Part shown: piece after piece, positions 1 to 8,283 of the stretch
Position numbering within the stretch: position 1 is the first letter of the stretch
How the letters are laid out: every line of letters begins with the position of its first letter
Source: Synoicihabitans lomoniglobus
GTDB lineage: Bacteria > Verrucomicrobiota > Verrucomicrobiia > Opitutales > Opitutaceae
DNA: 64,000 bases
Direction: 5' to 3'
NCBI RefSeq assembly: GCF_029023725.1
Contig: NZ_CP119075.1
Span: 4,645,501 to 4,709,500 of the forward strand
The notes under the pieces: model-generated
What the model saw: the letters and a program-made list of their open reading frames with translations, nothing else
Told to the model about the DNA's origin: nothing
The model's database searches: none
Program-made: the position numbers and the translations under genes

Positions 1-2
1 AT

Positions 3-1028
3 CGTGACGGCAATCCGATTCGCGCCAATTGGGCCAATGACCCGCTCGAAGGTCTCAACGCCCCCTGTTGTCTCGATCCCAGCTCGGCGGCGGCCCGGCA
101 ATTTCTGGTCGAACGCACGCACCGCGTGATGCGCGATTACCGCCCGTCGCTGCTCAAACTCGACTTCGGCTATGGCGTGCCCGGACCCGACGGCTGCGCC
201 CCGCGCAACCCCGCGCTGCGTGGCGAACGCCTCAGCCTCGCGCTGGCTCAAGTCATCGCCGACGCCGCGCGCGAAATCGACCCGACCGTCACGATTCTCG
301 GCTACGCTTTGCATCCGCGTTGGGACGCCGTGCAGGACCAACTTTCGCTCGACGATCTCGGCGACGCCGGCACGGCCGAAGCCGCCGCGCATCGGCAATG
401 GAGCGTCTGGGCCGCTCTCGTCGGAGCACGGGGATTGGCCATCATGGGATCGAGTGGTTACGATTGGGCCGCCGATCCCGACGTATTGCTCGACTCCGCC
501 ATCCTCGGCGCGCCCGGAGCCAACCTCCCGCGACTCACCGAAACGGGCGATCCGGTGCTGGCCGCAACCATGGCGCGACGCCGCGCCATCACGCGCTGGC
601 ATCGCCCGGCCCGCGCGTGGGAGCCGCTCTGGCTGAACTCCGACATCGGACAAATCGGTGTCGATCCCGACGCACGCAGCTGGGGTCGGAATGAACGCGG
701 CGAGGACGGCGCGCTACGGCTCACCGCACTGGCATTGCGCGACCCTCTCGCGAACCCGACAGCATCTCTCCCGCATCTCGCGTGGACCGGCCGGTGGGCG
801 GTGCTGTCGCTCACCAACGACGACGTGTTTACCGCGAACGAAGTGGTGTTGGTGCCGTTCGATGATGGACGGCTGGAGTTGGCCCGCTCCACGCGGCCCA
901 AGCGCATCGTGGCCGTCGGCAACGACGAGGAAACTGAGTTTGCAACCTGGCAATGGAACGCCGGCGTCCTGCGCGTGGAATACGTAGCCACCGCCGAACC
1001 GTGGTTGGGCTTGCGAGTGATCTCCTGA
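3..1028 (+). CDS. GH36/GH27-like alpha-galactosidase, 3' part (5' end outside window)
   Basis: The reading frame is open from the left edge and ends in TGA after 341 residues, so the N-terminus is missing. What remains looks like the second half of a clan GH-D (beta/alpha)8 barrel followed by a small C-terminal beta domain. The stretch L-L-K-L-D-F-G-Y-G (Asp at about residue 54 of the visible part) resembles the strand-4 nucleophile segment of alpha-galactosidases, and an S-L-D-D-L segment follows about 60 residues later. The last 80 residues are rich in beta strands, as in the Greek-key domain of that clan. Its role would be removing alpha-linked galactose from polysaccharides or oligosaccharides; the exact substrate cannot be read. 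Family placement is by motif only, and GH31-like or uncharacterised barrels remain possible. Confidence 0.6.
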   Translation, partial: RDGNPIRANWANDPLEGLNAPCCLDPSSAAARQFLVERTHRVMRDYRPSLLKLDFGYGVPGPDGCAPRNPALRGERLSLALAQVIADAAREIDPTVTILGYALHPRWDAVQDQLSLDDLGDAGTAEAAAHRQWSVWAALVGARGLAIMGSSGYDWAADPDVLLDSAILGAPGANLPRLTETGDPVLAATMARRRAITRWHRPARAWEPLWLNSDIGQIGVDPDARSWGRNERGEDGALRLTALALRDPLANPTASLPHLAWTGRWAVLSLTNDDVFTANEVVLVPFDDGRLELARSTRPKRIVAVGNDEETEFATWQWNAGVLRVEYVATAEPWLGLRVIS

Positions 1029-1101
1029 AGCGCGAGTAAGCTCGCCGCCTACCCAACCTTCTGAATCCGACCCACCGTAGGCCGCGAGCTCGCTCGCGCT
1101 C
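1028..1101. repeat. REP-like imperfect inverted pair between convergent genes
   Basis: Two 25-bp arms (1028-1052 and 1077-1101) match each other in opposite orientation at about 21 of 25 positions. Each contains the core CTCGC/GCGAG and ends in GCCTAC or GTAGGC. The pair fills the gap between the convergent alpha-galactosidase and ABC permease genes. It looks like a bacterial interspersed mosaic element of two REP sequences and may also act as a bidirectional transcript end. Confidence 0.6.
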
Positions 1102-1120
1102 CCCTCCGCACGCGACGCTC

Positions 1121-2056
1121 TCAGCCCTTCACCGCGCCGACCGTGAGGCCGGCGACGAAGAAGCGTTGGCCCACGAGAAATATCACCACAATGGGCACGA
1201 GCGTCAGCAACGCGGCCGCCATCATGAGCGACCACTCGGTGCCATATTGCCCCTGAAACGACAGCAACCCGATCGGCAGTGTATTGAGCGCCGATTGGTT
1301 CGTCACCACCAGCGGCCACAGGAAACTGCCCCACACCCCGAGAAAGGTGAAAATCGCCAACGTTGCGAGCCCGGGCAGCGACAAGGGCAGTATGATGCGC
1401 GCAAAGATCGCCCAATGTCCGCAGCCATCGATCTCCGCCGCCTCGTCCAATTCGCGCGGAATCGACAGGAAAAACTGGCGCAGCAAAAACGTGCCGTAAG
1501 CCGAAAACATCATCGGCACGATCAACGCAAAATAGGAGTCGAGTCCCACCAATCGACCCACCGCCGGATCATCCACGGTCGTGCCGAGCACGCGCGACGA
1601 CATCCAGTCGATCCACGGCGCGAGCTGCGTCAGGATTTCGGGCAGCATTTTCATGGCCACAAAATTGGGGATCATGGTCACCGCCGCCGGCACCATCATC
1701 GTCGCCAGATAGAGCATGAAAACCGTGTCCCGCCCACCCCACTGCAGACGCGCAAACGCATAGGCCGCGCACGCGCTCGTGACGGTCTGCCCGAGCGTCA
1801 CCGCGAGCGCCACGAGCAGGCTGTTCAGGTAGTAGCGGCCGAACGGAATGATGCGCCACACCTCGGCAAAATTATCCCAGTGCCATGACTGCGGCACCAG
1901 CATGTCGGTGAGCGATTCCGACGCCTGCATGGCCTCGCCCGGCGCCGCCAACGCGGTCACGAACATGAACGCCAACGGCACCAACATCGTGGCCCCGACC
2001 ATCAGCAGGGGCACGTGGAGCAACAGCGCGGCAAAACGGGAACGCGACGGAATCAT
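1121..2056 (-). CDS. ABC sugar transporter permease, MalG type
   Basis: This 311-residue inner-membrane permease has about six hydrophobic segments and the cytoplasmic EAA loop (E-A-A-E-I-D-G-C-G) by which such permeases contact their ATPase. It ends in G-A-V-K-G, a C-terminus common in MalG-type (carbohydrate uptake family 1) permeases. The ATG at 2056 is chosen because it forms an ATGA overlap with the stop of the upstream permease; a longer frame upstream has no permease-like residues. Together with the next two genes it forms a sugar importer. No ATP-binding subunit lies nearby. Confidence 0.9.
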   Translation of the reverse strand: MIPSRSRFAALLLHVPLLMVGATMLVPLAFMFVTALAAPGEAMQASESLTDMLVPQSWHWDNFAEVWRIIPFGRYYLNSLLVALAVTLGQTVTSACAAYAFARLQWGGRDTVFMLYLATMMVPAAVTMIPNFVAMKMLPEILTQLAPWIDWMSSRVLGTTVDDPAVGRLVGLDSYFALIVPMMFSAYGTFLLRQFFLSIPRELDEAAEIDGCGHWAIFARIILPLSLPGLATLAIFTFLGVWGSFLWPLVVTNQSALNTLPIGLLSFQGQYGTEWSLMMAAALLTLVPIVVIFLVGQRFFVAGLTVGAVKG

Positions 2057-2979
2057 GACAGGTAGGCCGCGCCCCCGCGCCGGCGATTGATCAGGGTGAG
2101 CCCGAGCACGAGCACGAAGAGCACCCACGCGACGGCCGAAGCGTAGCCCATCTCAAAACGCAGATAGGCTTTTTGGTAGATGTAGAAACCGATCGTGGTG
2201 GTCGATCCGTTGGGACCGCCGCCGGTCATGATAAACGCGGAGTCAAAGCCGCCCTGCAGCCCGTAGATCAACCCCATGGTGAAGATGAAAAACGTCACCG
2301 GCATGATCGACGGCCACGTGACCACGCGAAAGCGTTGCCACGCATTGGCACCGTCGACCTGGGCGGCTTCATGCAGCTCCACCGGCACGTTTTGCAGGGC
2401 GGCGAGATAAAGGATCATGCTGGTGCCGCCGACCGTCATCCAACTGCCCATGAGCATGAGCGCCGGCTTGGCCCAGGCGACCGATCCCAACCAGTCGGGC
2501 CCATCGATGCCGAGCGCGCCAAGGAGGTTGTTGAGCAGCCCGTAGTCGGCGTTAAAAATCCACCGCCAGAGATAAAAAATCGCCACCCCCGCGAGGATGC
2601 TCGGGAAGAAGAATACCAGACGGTAAAGGTAGATGCCGGGCAGTTTGCGGTTGAGCAACATGGCCAGTCCGAGCGAGCCCGCCATGTTGATCGGCAGGCT
2701 CAGCATCATGAAAAACGTGTTGCCCAGATACTGCCAAAACAACGGATCGTTGGCCACCCACCCGCCAGTGTCGCGATGGAAACCGAGCAGCTGCACGAAG
2801 TTGTCCCATCCCACCCATTGCGGCGGCGTAAGCAGATCCCACGACATGAAACTCAGGCCCAGCGCCGCGATCACCGGCCACAGCGTGAACAATAAAAAGC
2901 CGATGAGATTGGGCAGCAAAAACCACAGCGCCACGCGCCGGTTGCGCCGTTCCCGGGAAAGACTCAAGCGCCGACTCAT
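2053..2979 (-). CDS. ABC sugar transporter permease, MalF type
   Basis: This 308-residue inner-membrane permease starts M-S-R-R-L-S with a positively charged cytoplasmic N-terminus, then a first membrane segment and a large second loop. The EAA loop reads E-A-A-Q-V-D-G-A-N. It overlaps the lipoprotein gene upstream by ATGA (2976-2979) and the MalG-type permease downstream by ATGA (2053-2056), so the three are translationally coupled. The frame extends about 195 codons further upstream, but that stretch is Arg/Gly/Ala-rich shadow of the lipoprotein gene and is rejected. The imported sugar is unknown; context suggests a plant-derived oligosaccharide. Confidence 0.9.
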   Translation of the reverse strand: MSRRLSLSRERRNRRVALWFLLPNLIGFLLFTLWPVIAALGLSFMSWDLLTPPQWVGWDNFVQLLGFHRDTGGWVANDPLFWQYLGNTFFMMLSLPINMAGSLGLAMLLNRKLPGIYLYRLVFFFPSILAGVAIFYLWRWIFNADYGLLNNLLGALGIDGPDWLGSVAWAKPALMLMGSWMTVGGTSMILYLAALQNVPVELHEAAQVDGANAWQRFRVVTWPSIMPVTFFIFTMGLIYGLQGGFDSAFIMTGGGPNGSTTTIGFYIYQKAYLRFEMGYASAVAWVLFVLVLGLTLINRRRGGAAYLS

Positions 2980-4253
2980 AACAGGCCCCGCTCCTGATTT
3001 TTCTGCAACCAAGCCCGCAGGTCGGCGGCGAGTCCCGCCACGATTTCCGCCGCCGGGACATCCGGTGCGGCCAGGGCCTGTTCGAAACGGCGCTGGATGA
3101 TGGCTTCGAGTTCCATGGTGCCGGGCACTTGCGCCAGCGACTGCCCCACCCCCGGCTCCAGCGTTTCCATGTAACGGTGAACCGACGCCGGCCGCGTCAT
3201 GCTCGCCAACAACCGCTCGCCCGCCGCGGTGCGGCGCAGCGGCAATCCGCGATGACCGCTCACAAAGGATTCGTTGGCCGTCTCCGAGACGTAGAACCGC
3301 AGATACTCGCGCGCCAACTCCGGATGCTTCGAGCGGCGCGAAATCCCGACCGCCGTCGCGAAATACGGCACCACGCGACCGTCCGGCCCCGCCGGCACGG
3401 GCGCCACGTCCCAATTGAGCGCGGGGGCCTGGAGCAAGATGGTCGTGACCGCGCGCCCCCAAAACATAAACGCGGTGCGCCCGTCTCGAAACATCTCGCT
3501 CTCGCCTTGATCCAGCACCGTGCCGCGCGCGACCGCCCAGCCTTGCGCGTGCATGCGCCGCCAATACTCGATCGCTTCGACCGCCAGCGGTGACTCCACC
3601 GTGACGCGCTGCGGATACGCCGGATCGTCGAAGCAGCGCACGCCATAGGCCGTGATGAAATACTGCGGCGGAGGCAACGCGCAGGCGTAGTCGGTCAACG
3701 CTCCGCCATCACCGCGCAACCGGCTGAGCTTGGGGCCCCATGCCTCCAGTTGCGCCCACGTGAACGATTCGTCCGGCAAACTGAGACCCGCCGCCGCCAA
3801 CGCATCGAGGTTGGCGATCGACACCATGCCGTCGAACAGCGCCGGCACCGCGAAATACTTTCCCTGATACCGAAAGGCATCGCGCGGCCCGGGATAAAAC
3901 GCGCCCTCCGCATCGAGTTCGCCGACAAGATCCGTCAGATCGGCGAGCACCCCGCGCGCTGCCCAATCGTAGTAAAACGCCGTCGTCACCATCATGAGAT
4001 CGGGCTCGTTGGCCGCCACCAGCATCGATTGCAATTTCTCGGCGTAACGGCCGCCCGTGAACATCAGGTCGAGTTTCACGCCCGGATGCGTCGCCTCAAA
4101 TTTCCGGGCAATCTCCTGCTCGATCGCCGGGGTGCTCCAGAACGATCCGCGCAGCGTCACGCCATCGGTCGCCCGCGGCACGCAGCTGGTCAGCACACCC
4201 ACCGCTCCCACAACAACGGCGAGGACGAAGGCACGGGGGTTAAATCGTAACAT
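2976..4253 (-). CDS. ABC sugar-binding lipoprotein (family 1 solute-binding protein)
   Basis: This 425-residue protein has a signal peptide ending in the lipobox L-T-S-C, so the mature form is lipid-anchored from about Cys24. The rest has the usual family 1 solute-binding features: F-E-A-T-H-P-G-V in the first strand/helix, a Y-A-E-K-L-Q-S-M-L segment, and aromatic residues for sugar stacking such as W-G-R-A-V. It heads the operon with the two permeases. Its promoter region is shared with the divergent beta-helix gene and contains a CTCAAGCGATTGAA palindrome about 53 bp upstream, probably a repressor site. Confidence 0.9.
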   Translation of the reverse strand: MLRFNPRAFVLAVVVGAVGVLTSCVPRATDGVTLRGSFWSTPAIEQEIARKFEATHPGVKLDLMFTGGRYAEKLQSMLVAANEPDLMMVTTAFYYDWAARGVLADLTDLVGELDAEGAFYPGPRDAFRYQGKYFAVPALFDGMVSIANLDALAAAGLSLPDESFTWAQLEAWGPKLSRLRGDGGALTDYACALPPPQYFITAYGVRCFDDPAYPQRVTVESPLAVEAIEYWRRMHAQGWAVARGTVLDQGESEMFRDGRTAFMFWGRAVTTILLQAPALNWDVAPVPAGPDGRVVPYFATAVGISRRSKHPELAREYLRFYVSETANESFVSGHRGLPLRRTAAGERLLASMTRPASVHRYMETLEPGVGQSLAQVPGTMELEAIIQRRFEQALAAPDVPAAEIVAGLAADLRAWLQKNQERGLL

Positions 4254-4306
4254 GGGGCAATCGCGGAGGGTGACTCCGGCCTTTTCTCAGACAACGAATA
4301 ACGTCA

Positions 4307-4320
4307 CTCAAGCGATTGAA
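4307..4320. promoter_or_regulatory. LacI-type operator candidate, family 2 (copy 1)
   Basis: CTCAAGCGATTGAA is a 14-bp near-perfect palindrome centred on CG, the usual form of LacI-family operators. It sits between the divergent binding-protein and beta-helix genes, about 50 bp from each start. The same sequence with one difference recurs at 5590-5603, and related copies lie at 11573-11586 and 11618-11631. Confidence 0.6.
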
Positions 4321-4367
4321 TCCGGCCACCCCCGCCATCCGACGCCGGAACCACCAACCTACTCCCC

Positions 4368-5606
4368 ATGACGCTGCCTCTTTGTTCGCCCCGTTCGCTC
4401 CGCAGATTCGTTGCCTTGCTGGGCACGGCCACGCTTTTCGTCTCCGCCGCCGCTCACGCCCGCGACCACATCATCGCGCTCGACGTCGCCACGGTCGACG
4501 GCAAGGCCCTCGAAGTCGCGCCCGGCGACCGGCTGCTCATCGCCGCCGGTCCGCGCCGCATGTTGCGCCTGGAAAACCTCACCGGCTCGGCCGATGCCCC
4601 CGTGATCATCATCAACGACGGCGGTCAGGTCGTGATCCACAACGACGATCAGTTCGCCGACATCCTGATCAGTCACTCCCGTCACCTGCATCTCACCGGC
4701 ACAGGCAGTGCCGACCATGCCTACGGCTTCCATCTCACCGGCACCAATCCCGACGGTTCGGGCATCATCGCCGCCGGCCTGTCGTCGGACCTCGAGATCG
4801 ACCATATCCACATCCAGGATACGGGTTTTGCCGGCATGCTGGTGAAAACCGACGGCGCGGTGAACACGTTCATGGATCACATCAACATCCATCACAACTT
4901 CATCCACGACACCGGCGGCGAGGGTCTCTATATCGGCGAGACCAAGTATCCCGGGCAGGTCTTCCGCCATCTGAAGGTGTGGAACAATGTGATCGTGAAC
5001 GCCGGTTGGGAATCGCTCCAAATCTCCAACGCTCCCGAAGACGTGCGCGTGCACCACAACGTCTTTCTCAACTCCGGCCGCGAGGAGGTGCTGTGGCAGG
5101 ACAACAACCTGCAGTTCACGTCGTCGGTCCGCGCCGAGGTCGACCACAACCTCGTCATCGGTTCGATCTCCAACCTCGTTATCGCCTCCGGTGGACTGCC
5201 CAAACATTTCCATGACAACTACCTCGCCACCGACGGTTCGACCGGGCCGGTGTTTTACCTCGACGACAGCCGCTTCCCCGATCTGCCCGAGACCACCTTC
5301 ATCATCGAAAACAATTTCATCCACGCCACGCCGACCATGCAGGCGGTCGTCCAGGCCAACGGTTCACGCAGCCGGCTCCAGTTGCGCCGCAACATCTGGC
5401 AGGGCGCCCGGCGGTTCCTGAAAACCCACCGCTGGGTCGACACCTACGAGGTCGTGCAAAACACGAACGTGCCGGTCGCCCCACCCCGGTTTCGTGATCC
5501 CGCCGTCGGCGACTACCGTCTCGTCGCCGACGACGTCTACCTCGCGCGCGGCATCGGCCTGCTGCCCGATTGGCAACCGCCCGGGCGTCCTCAAGCGATT
5601 GAGTGA
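4368..5606 (+). CDS. Secreted right-handed parallel beta-helix protein (candidate pectin-active enzyme)
   Basis: This 412-residue protein has a clear signal peptide (arginine-rich start, hydrophobic core, A-A-A-H-A-R cleavage region). Residues from about 60 to 340 repeat short N/D/H/G-rich turns and I/V-rich strands, for example H-I-N-I-H-H-N-F-I-H-D-T-G-G-E-G, typical of the coils of pectate-lyase-like beta-helices. No diagnostic catalytic set of GH28, PL1, PL6 or PL9 is evident, so no reaction is assigned. It starts 48 bp after the first family-2 operator, and its last codons contain the second copy. It is probably co-expressed with the GH39 gene 44 bp downstream. Confidence 0.7.
   Translation: MTLPLCSPRSLRRFVALLGTATLFVSAAAHARDHIIALDVATVDGKALEVAPGDRLLIAAGPRRMLRLENLTGSADAPVIIINDGGQVVIHNDDQFADILISHSRHLHLTGTGSADHAYGFHLTGTNPDGSGIIAAGLSSDLEIDHIHIQDTGFAGMLVKTDGAVNTFMDHINIHHNFIHDTGGEGLYIGETKYPGQVFRHLKVWNNVIVNAGWESLQISNAPEDVRVHHNVFLNSGREEVLWQDNNLQFTSSVRAEVDHNLVIGSISNLVIASGGLPKHFHDNYLATDGSTGPVFYLDDSRFPDLPETTFIIENNFIHATPTMQAVVQANGSRSRLQLRRNIWQGARRFLKTHRWVDTYEVVQNTNVPVAPPRFRDPAVGDYRLVADDVYLARGIGLLPDWQPPGRPQAIE
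5590..5603. promoter_or_regulatory. LacI-type operator candidate, family 2 (copy 2)
   Basis: CTCAAGCGATTGAG is a 14-bp palindrome with a CG centre and one imperfect pair. It overlaps the last codons of the beta-helix gene and lies 47 bp before the GH39 start. It differs at one base from copy 1 at 4307-4320. Confidence 0.6.
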
Positions 5607-5650
5607 GCGGTCGGTTTCCGCCGGGCCGCGCAAGGTAATGCTGAGACCAG

Positions 5651-7207
5651 ATGGATCCCACTCTACCCGTGACCGCCTCTTCGCCCCGCCCCGCTTCCCC
5701 CGCTCCCCGTTCGCTGCATATCCAGCCGGCGTGGACGGCGCCGCGCACGGCCTTCCGCCACACGTGGGAAGGCGTGATCAATGTGGACCAGTTTCGCTGG
5801 ATGGTGCGGCGCGACATGCAGGACCACCTCGCCATCGCTCAGCGCGAACTCGGGGCCCGCCATGTGCGCGCCGTCGGCATGTTCGACGACGAACTGCGTG
5901 TGCTCCGTTCGAGCCCCGGTTCGTTTCTCGGCTACGAGTCCAAGGAGCCGCGCACCAACTGGCAGATCACCGACTACATCATCGACTCGTTGCAGGATCG
6001 CGGCCTGCACCCGATGTTCACCACCAGCTTCGTGCCCAGCGCCCTCACCTCGGGCCCGACCACCGTCTTTAGTGACAAGTCCCGCACCAGTCCGCCCGAC
6101 GATTGGCGGAAGTGGGAAACGTTGGTCAAAGAAGGCGTCGCCCACGCCCTCGATCGCTACGGCCCCGACATCGTGCGCCAGTGGTATTTCGAGGTGTGGA
6201 ACGAGCCCAACCTGCACGGCTGGTTCTGGGGCGGTTCCCAACAGGACTTCATGGACCTGTGGCGCGTCACTCACGGCGCGATCAAATCCGTCGACGCCTC
6301 GTTGCGCGTGGGTGGTCCGTCCTGCGGTCGCGCCGAGTGGATCGACGACCTCATGACCTACGGCAACGCCCACGACTGCGCGCCGGACTACCTCATCGCC
6401 CACATTTACAACAACGACAGCGCCGAGGATCTCGCGCTCGCCCCGTTCGACGGACCGCAGGAGGACAAGACCAGCAAGTCGCCCAATTCCGCCGCCGGCG
6501 TGATCCGCGGTGTGCGCGCCATGGCCGACCGTTTCGGTTTCAAAGGTGAGTTGCATTGGAACGAATGGGGCCGCTCCTTTCACGGCGTCGACCACCGCCG
6601 CGAGTGCCCCAGCGAAGCCGCTTTCATCGTGCGCACGCTCGCTGAGATTTCGCAGGAAGCCGACGCCTTCGCGTATTGGTGCATCAGTGACATCTACGAT
6701 CAGGTCGGCTACGGCCGCGAAGCCTTTTACGGCGGCTACGGCCTGCTGAGCCTGCAAGGCCTGCGCAAACCGGCCTTTCACGCCTTTCGCCTGCTTGGCC
6801 TGCTCGGCACCGAACGCGTGGCCGTCACCGGCGAAGGTCTGGACTCGTTTCACAGCGCCATCGCCACCCTCTCTGCGCCCGCCACCGGCCACGTATTGGT
6901 CTACGCCTACGACCACGAAGACGAGCCCAGCACCCAAGCCCTTAACGTCGCGGTGGATATTCCGGCCGGCTCACGACCGGGACGCCTCTTCCGCGTCGAT
7001 TCGCAGGAAAACAATGTTATCGCGCGCTGGCACGACCTCGGAGCCCCGGACTATCTCTCCCGCGCCCAGACCGCCGATCTCGCCGCCGACAACGACCTCA
7101 CGCCCTCCTCCGTCCGCGTCGATACGACCACGATCGACAGCCGCACCACCGCCCGCTTCCCCATGGAATCCCCCGGCATCGCCCTCCTGGAAATCATCCC
7201 CGCCTAA
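5651..7207 (+). CDS. GH39-family glycoside hydrolase (beta-xylosidase-like)
   Basis: This is a 518-residue clan GH-A barrel. The acid/base is expected at Glu185 in V-W-N-E-P-N and the nucleophile at Glu305 in L-H-W-N-E-W-G, the spacing and context seen in GH39 beta-xylosidases and alpha-iduronidases. About 120 residues after the nucleophile form the C-terminal beta-sandwich. No signal peptide is visible: the first 20 residues are Pro/Ser-rich without a hydrophobic core, so a cytoplasmic location is likely. A GAG at 5643 is a weak ribosome site for the ATG. It follows the beta-helix gene with a family-2 operator just upstream. Likely role: releasing xylose or a related sugar from imported oligosaccharides. 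Confidence 0.82.
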   Translation: MDPTLPVTASSPRPASPAPRSLHIQPAWTAPRTAFRHTWEGVINVDQFRWMVRRDMQDHLAIAQRELGARHVRAVGMFDDELRVLRSSPGSFLGYESKEPRTNWQITDYIIDSLQDRGLHPMFTTSFVPSALTSGPTTVFSDKSRTSPPDDWRKWETLVKEGVAHALDRYGPDIVRQWYFEVWNEPNLHGWFWGGSQQDFMDLWRVTHGAIKSVDASLRVGGPSCGRAEWIDDLMTYGNAHDCAPDYLIAHIYNNDSAEDLALAPFDGPQEDKTSKSPNSAAGVIRGVRAMADRFGFKGELHWNEWGRSFHGVDHRRECPSEAAFIVRTLAEISQEADAFAYWCISDIYDQVGYGREAFYGGYGLLSLQGLRKPAFHAFRLLGLLGTERVAVTGEGLDSFHSAIATLSAPATGHVLVYAYDHEDEPSTQALNVAVDIPAGSRPGRLFRVDSQENNVIARWHDLGAPDYLSRAQTADLAADNDLTPSSVRVDTTTIDSRTTARFPMESPGIALLEIIPA

Positions 7208-7222
7208 CCCCAATTTCCCGCC

Positions 7223-7260
7223 CCCCTGAACGGGGTCACCCCCCTGAAGGGGGTCAGGCC
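7223..7260. repeat. REP palindromes at the 3' side of the RAYT gene
   Basis: Two neighbouring small hairpins, CCCCCTGAACGGGG and CCCCCTGAAGGGGG, sit between the GH39 stop and the transposase stop. Read on the minus strand the block begins GGCCTGACCCC, which matches GGCTTGACCCC near 8250 beyond the other end of the transposase gene. This arrangement is typical of a REP-RAYT unit. Confidence 0.7.
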
Positions 7261-8198
7261 GTGTTTTGTGTATTTTTTGAATACTCCGATACGTATTTGC
7301 GCACGGCATCCGGGCGTCCCATCTGAAGCGCTTCGGCAATCCACGCATACGGAACCGCGCCTCTCTGGCGTAGCTCCCACGCGAGTTGGATTTTCCATCC
7401 GACGCTCTTTCGCTCCGATTGAACATCGGCCGTGGTTTTCCCGGCCGCACTCAGCAGCTTCGCCAAAACGGACCTCCAATGAAGTATCTTCACGTCTCGC
7501 ACCACTTGGCCTTCCACCCCCGGTGCATCGACTTGGGAGTGATGCTGCTCGGCCAGTCCCGCGCGCCAGCGATCCGCTCCGACCGCCCAACCCGTGGTCA
7601 AGGCATCATGCTCCGCCCGACAATCGCCTTCATCCTCACGCAGATAGCGATCGCGCAGATGGGACACGTAGGATTCCCAACCTCCGGGCGTATCCTCCAT
7701 CCCTAGGGTAGTTAACCACGGATCTGCAACCAAGCCCTTGCAGCGCTGGTTTTTAAGAAACCTCGCCAGACTGCTCCAGCGAAATTCATGGAGATGCTCC
7801 ACTGGCACGATCCCCGCCCGCACCGGATTCAAGTGAATGTAGTCGGCCACGCGGGCCCACACCCCCTCGTTCTGCAACACGAACGCCTGGTATCGCCCCT
7901 GAAACAAGTGCCCCCGTTCTCCGCGCAAACGATTGAACCGCGTTGCAAACGTGCTTTGCAGCCAGTGCATCCCTTCTCCCAAGTTCCCGGCGGGCGTGCG
8001 CACCGCCAGATGAAAATGGTTACGCATCACCACGTAGGCTCCCAGCTCCCAACCATACTGCGCGACCGCCTCTTCCAAGGTTTTTACAAAAGCCTGGGCA
8101 GCCCCAGCCGAGCCAAAGACATCAGAGCGGTAATTCCCCCGGTTGATCACATGGTAGATCGCCCCCGGGTATTGAATTCGTAACATTCGAGCCACCAT
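7254..8198 (-). CDS. REP-associated tyrosine transposase (RAYT, Y1/HUH family)
   Basis: This 314-residue single-strand DNA transposase is of the IS200-like Y1 superfamily. The N-terminus M-V-A-R-M-L-R-I-Q-Y-P-G-A-I-Y-H-V matches the usual RAYT opening. The HUH metal motif is in M-R-N-H-F-H-L-A-V, and Y-I-H-L-N-P-V-R-A-G follows, carrying the likely catalytic Tyr. Residues after about 190 form a longer C-terminal extension with a helix-turn-helix-like end. The start at 8198 is preferred over the GTG at 8204 because it gives the family-typical N-terminus. RAYTs act on REP palindromes, and these flank the gene on both sides. The gene is intact and interrupts the carbohydrate cluster. Confidence 0.9.
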   Translation of the reverse strand: MVARMLRIQYPGAIYHVINRGNYRSDVFGSAGAAQAFVKTLEEAVAQYGWELGAYVVMRNHFHLAVRTPAGNLGEGMHWLQSTFATRFNRLRGERGHLFQGRYQAFVLQNEGVWARVADYIHLNPVRAGIVPVEHLHEFRWSSLARFLKNQRCKGLVADPWLTTLGMEDTPGGWESYVSHLRDRYLREDEGDCRAEHDALTTGWAVGADRWRAGLAEQHHSQVDAPGVEGQVVRDVKILHWRSVLAKLLSAAGKTTADVQSERKSVGWKIQLAWELRQRGAVPYAWIAEALQMGRPDAVRKYVSEYSKNTQNTA

Positions 8199-8237
8199 CC
8201 TCACTCTTCACCTCTCAATCCAGGGCAGTCAATACTA

Positions 8238-8283
8238 CACGTAACTCGGCTTGACCCCGTCGAGTGGGACCCTGCTACTCGAC
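8238..8283. repeat. REP sequence and hairpin at the 5' side of the RAYT, overlapping a stop codon
   Basis: The run contains GGCTTGACCCCGTCGAG, the counterpart of the REP on the other side of the transposase. It then contains a hairpin with arms GTCGAGT (8259-8265) and ACTCGAC (8277-8283). The stop codon of the next gene (8275-8277, minus strand) lies inside the hairpin, so the repeat abuts or slightly overlaps the coding end. Confidence 0.55.

Noticed and set aside
2980..3564. N-terminal extension of the MalF-type permease
   Set aside because: Arg/Gly/Ala-rich shadow of the lipoprotein gene; the ATGA overlap at 2976-2979 gives the proper start.
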